A DNA stretch of 64,000 nucleotides from Sulfurimonas sp. (GTDB taxonomy: Bacteria > Campylobacterota > Campylobacteria > Campylobacterales > Sulfurimonadaceae), in the NCBI RefSeq assembly GCF_026988655.1, contig NZ_JALSKT010000085.1:1-64000 (forward strand). The letters are read 5' to 3'. Of the stretch, positions 61,150 to 64,000 are shown piece by piece. The translations under genes and the position numbers were made by a program. The notes under the pieces were generated by a model. That model was not told where the DNA came from and ran no database searches. It saw only the letters and a program-made list of their open reading frames with translations. Position 1 is the stretch's first letter. Each line of letters opens with the position of its first letter.

Positions 61150-64000
61150 ATGCAAGCATCTGAAATTAATCAAATATTAAATAACAAAGATAAACTTTTA
61201 ACGCAAGTTTATTTTGATTTACAGCGATTTTTTGAAACGAAGTACGGGCATGACACTGTTGTTTTTATGGAAATAGGCACATTTTATGAAGTTTATGAAG
61301 TAAATAATGAAGAACAACAGATAGGAAAAGCCAAAGAGATAGCAGAACTCTTAAACATTCAACTGACCAAAAAAAATAAAAAAATCATCGACAACTCTGA
61401 GAAAAATCCACTTTTAGCAGGTGTTCCTGCAGTTTCGTTTGAGCGTTATCTTAGCCGTCTTATTCAAGAGCAAAAATATACAGTTATTGTAGTGAGACAA
61501 AAAGGAAATCCTCCTAAAATTAGCCGTTATATCTCTCAAATAGTTTCACCCGGAACAAATTTTGATCATATAGTAGATAATGACGATAACTACATTGTCT
61601 CACTCTTAGTTGATAAGTTTCGTGATATTTATACGGTTGGTTATTCAGCCATTGATGTCACGACTGGGAAAACTTGGCTTTATGAAACACATGGAACAAG
61701 TGAAGACCCCGCGTATGCTTTGGATGAAATATTTAATCTTTTAAATGTTTACAGAACGAGTGAAATCGTAGTGACATTTTTAGAAGGCATAGATGATCAA
61801 CGTCATATTATGCAGTATCTTGAAATCCCTGAACATTATCACTACTCAGTCAATAACAAACGCGTGAGAGTTGACTTTCAAAATGAGCTTTTTAAAGAGG
61901 TGTATCAAATACAGTCTTTACTCTCCCCAATAGAGCATTTAGATCTTGAGCGCTCACCTATGATAACTGAGTCACTTGCGATATTGGTAAACTTTGTTAT
62001 TGAGCATGATTATCACATCATACAAAAGATGGCAATGCCTCGTATCATAGATAATCGTCGTTTTATGTATCTTGGAAACAATGCCCTAGAGCAGATGGGT
62101 ATCATCTCAAAAGATAGAAAAGAGTTTACACTTTTAAAAATGATGGACAAAAGTTCTACGGCGATAGGAAGACGGCTTTTAAAAGAGAGACTGCTTAACC
62201 CCATTATGGAGGTTGGCGAGCTTGAACGTCGATACAACCTTATAGAGAGAGTTTCGTCTCATGTGCGTTATCTTGATGAGATGATGCGTGGTGTGTATGA
62301 CCTTGAGAGATTAGCAAGAAGACTCAATCTAGGAAGATTGCATCCATTTGAGATGAACCATGTTTATGACTCTATGTTGAGTGTTAAAGAGTTGATGCAG
62401 TATGTTAAAAAGTATAAGATTCAAAAAACACCTTTTCATGAGAGTGAAGTTGAAGAATTTTTGCGAGACATTGCAAAAACAATAGACTTGGATGTCTCTC
62501 GAAGATTTACAAACGCAACAGTAGATGAAAACTTTTTGATGAGTGGCGTTGATGAAGCCATAGATACTTTAGTAGAAGAAAATAGTGTTATGTTAGTTGC
62601 TTTTGAAGATATCATCGCTAAGATTAATGCGATGCTTCAGAGTGTAAACGCAGGAAGTGCCAACAAAGTTGTCACACTTGGACTTTTAGAAAAAGAGGGT
62701 TATTACATATCTATAACCAAAAATAGATACGCACTTATAGAGAGTGAATTTAAAAAGAGTGAAGAGTTTGCTGCGTTTAATGTAAAAAAACTAACAAACA
62801 ATGTCAAAATAACCTCTGCTTTTACTGACACACTCTCTGACAATATTATGAAAAACAGACGTAAAATAGTCTCTTTAGTAAAAGAGCGATACATCAAACT
62901 CCAAGCTGTGTATGAACGCCGTTATTCTCTTCTTTTTGATAGAGTCATTAACTATGTAGCAGATTTAGATGTGGGAGTGAGCTCTTCAAAAGTAGCACAA
63001 GCGTACAAACACTCACGTCCGATGGTAGTCGAAGTCAATGAAGATGAAAATTTTATGCAGATCATGCAGCTACGTCATCCACTCATAGAAGTACAAGAAA
63101 GAGGTGGACTCTATGTACCAAATGATATAGTTATGGGCAATCGTGACTATATGGACTTACCACATCCTAAAACTGTTATGCTTGATGTTGGGGTACATGA
63201 TGGGCATGAGATAAATGGCGTACTTTTGTATGGTATCAACTCAAGTGGTAAATCTTCTTTGATGAAAAGTATCGGCATAGCTACCTTGATGGCGCAGTCT
63301 GGATTTTTTGTCAGTGCTGCTGTTATGAAGTTTAGCATTTTTGATTCGCTTTTTACTCGGATAGTTTCAAAAGACAATCTGGCTAAAGGACTTTCAACCT
63401 TTGCGGTTGAAATGCTTGAACTCAAAAATATCTTCAACCGCTCAACTGTGCGTTCATTAGTTCTTGGTGATGAGATAAGTCACGGAACAGAGACACTCTC
63501 TGGTGTAGCCATAGTCGCTTCAGCTATACAAAAACTTGCCGACACTCGTTGTCTGTTTTTGTTTGCAACGCATCTGCATCAACTCTCCTCAATGCAAGAG
63601 ATAAGCGTACTTGATAATGTTGTAAATTTGCATCTAAGTGTTGAGTATGATGAAGAGAGTGATAAATTGATTTTTAACCGTGTCCTACAATCTGGAAGTG
63701 GAAGTAGTATATATGGGCTTGAGTTCGCAAAATCATTGCATATGGACAGTGAGTTTTTAGATAATGCAAACGCAATAAGAAAACGTCTTGCTAATGACTA
63801 TGATGAACTTGAACTTTTAGTGAAAAAGAAAAAGTCTAAATACAACAAAGATTTGTATGTGACGAAGTGTATTATCTGTGGTGCTGTAGCCGAAGATGTG
63901 CATCATATATCACAAAAATCTTTGGCAGATAGTGCAGGGTTTATTGGGCATTTTCATAAAGACAACAAACATAACCTCGTTCCTTTATGTAAAGAACATC
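61150..64000 (+). CDS. MutS7-type MutS homologue with C-terminal HNH nuclease domain (3' end beyond window)
   Basis: FFETKYGHDTVVFMEIGTFYEVYEVN; Walker A GINSSGKSSLMKSIG; LGDEISHGTETLSG; FATHLHQLSSM; terminal CIICGAVAEDVHHISQK...HNLVPLCKEH. Not in the supplied ORF track because no stop falls inside the window. Confidence 0.88.
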   Translation, partial: MQASEINQILNNKDKLLTQVYFDLQRFFETKYGHDTVVFMEIGTFYEVYEVNNEEQQIGKAKEIAELLNIQLTKKNKKIIDNSEKNPLLAGVPAVSFERYLSRLIQEQKYTVIVVRQKGNPPKISRYISQIVSPGTNFDHIVDNDDNYIVSLLVDKFRDIYTVGYSAIDVTTGKTWLYETHGTSEDPAYALDEIFNLLNVYRTSEIVVTFLEGIDDQRHIMQYLEIPEHYHYSVNNKRVRVDFQNELFKEVYQIQSLLSPIEHLDLERSPMITESLAILVNFVIEHDYHIIQKMAMPRIIDNRRFMYLGNNALEQMGIISKDRKEFTLLKMMDKSSTAIGRRLLKERLLNPIMEVGELERRYNLIERVSSHVRYLDEMMRGVYDLERLARRLNLGRLHPFEMNHVYDSMLSVKELMQYVKKYKIQKTPFHESEVEEFLRDIAKTIDLDVSRRFTNATVDENFLMSGVDEAIDTLVEENSVMLVAFEDIIAKINAMLQSVNAGSANKVVTLGLLEKEGYYISITKNRYALIESEFKKSEEFAAFNVKKLTNNVKITSAFTDTLSDNIMKNRRKIVSLVKERYIKLQAVYERRYSLLFDRVINYVADLDVGVSSSKVAQAYKHSRPMVVEVNEDENFMQIMQLRHPLIEVQERGGLYVPNDIVMGNRDYMDLPHPKTVMLDVGVHDGHEINGVLLYGINSSGKSSLMKSIGIATLMAQSGFFVSAAVMKFSIFDSLFTRIVSKDNLAKGLSTFAVEMLELKNIFNRSTVRSLVLGDEISHGTETLSGVAIVASAIQKLADTRCLFLFATHLHQLSSMQEISVLDNVVNLHLSVEYDEESDKLIFNRVLQSGSGSSIYGLEFAKSLHMDSEFLDNANAIRKRLANDYDELELLVKKKKSKYNKDLYVTKCIICGAVAEDVHHISQKSLADSAGFIGHFHKDNKHNLVPLCKEH

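Overview
The window is a contiguous chromosomal segment of about 35% GC. It probably comes from a Campylobacterota (epsilonproteobacterial) genome of the Sulfurimonas type; this is inferred from gene content (MqnE, IspDF fusion, QueH, UPF0323 lipoprotein, MutS7-HNH). I recognise about 50 protein genes, mostly housekeeping (gdhA, pgpA, ispDF, thiC, mrp, glmS, glnD, mqnE, pgi, carB, mreBC, clpX, lpxA, fabZ, queH, ppiB, pyrF), plus one tRNA-Ser(GCU). There are two accessory blocks. One is an acetate-uptake/activation cluster with its own two-component system (39.1-48.9 kb). The other is a LapA-like giant adhesin with a convergent type I secretion operon (49.9-61.0 kb). The most striking signal is not a gene: the octamer AAACGCAG (extended YAAACGCAGY) occurs at least 39 times by eye on the two strands. 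About 1-2 copies would be expected from base composition. It is read in at least six different peptide contexts, so it looks like a DNA-level signal of the DUS/USS, HIP1 or Chi type. It is absent from a 12.2-kb stretch that coincides with the acetate block. Other points: queH appears to start at ATT, an MCP gene is frameshifted, a 57-nt near-perfect palindrome lies between two divergent genes, there is an LsrG-like/aldolase/LsrK-like operon beside mqnE, and a MutS7-HNH gene running off the window end is missing from the ORF track.
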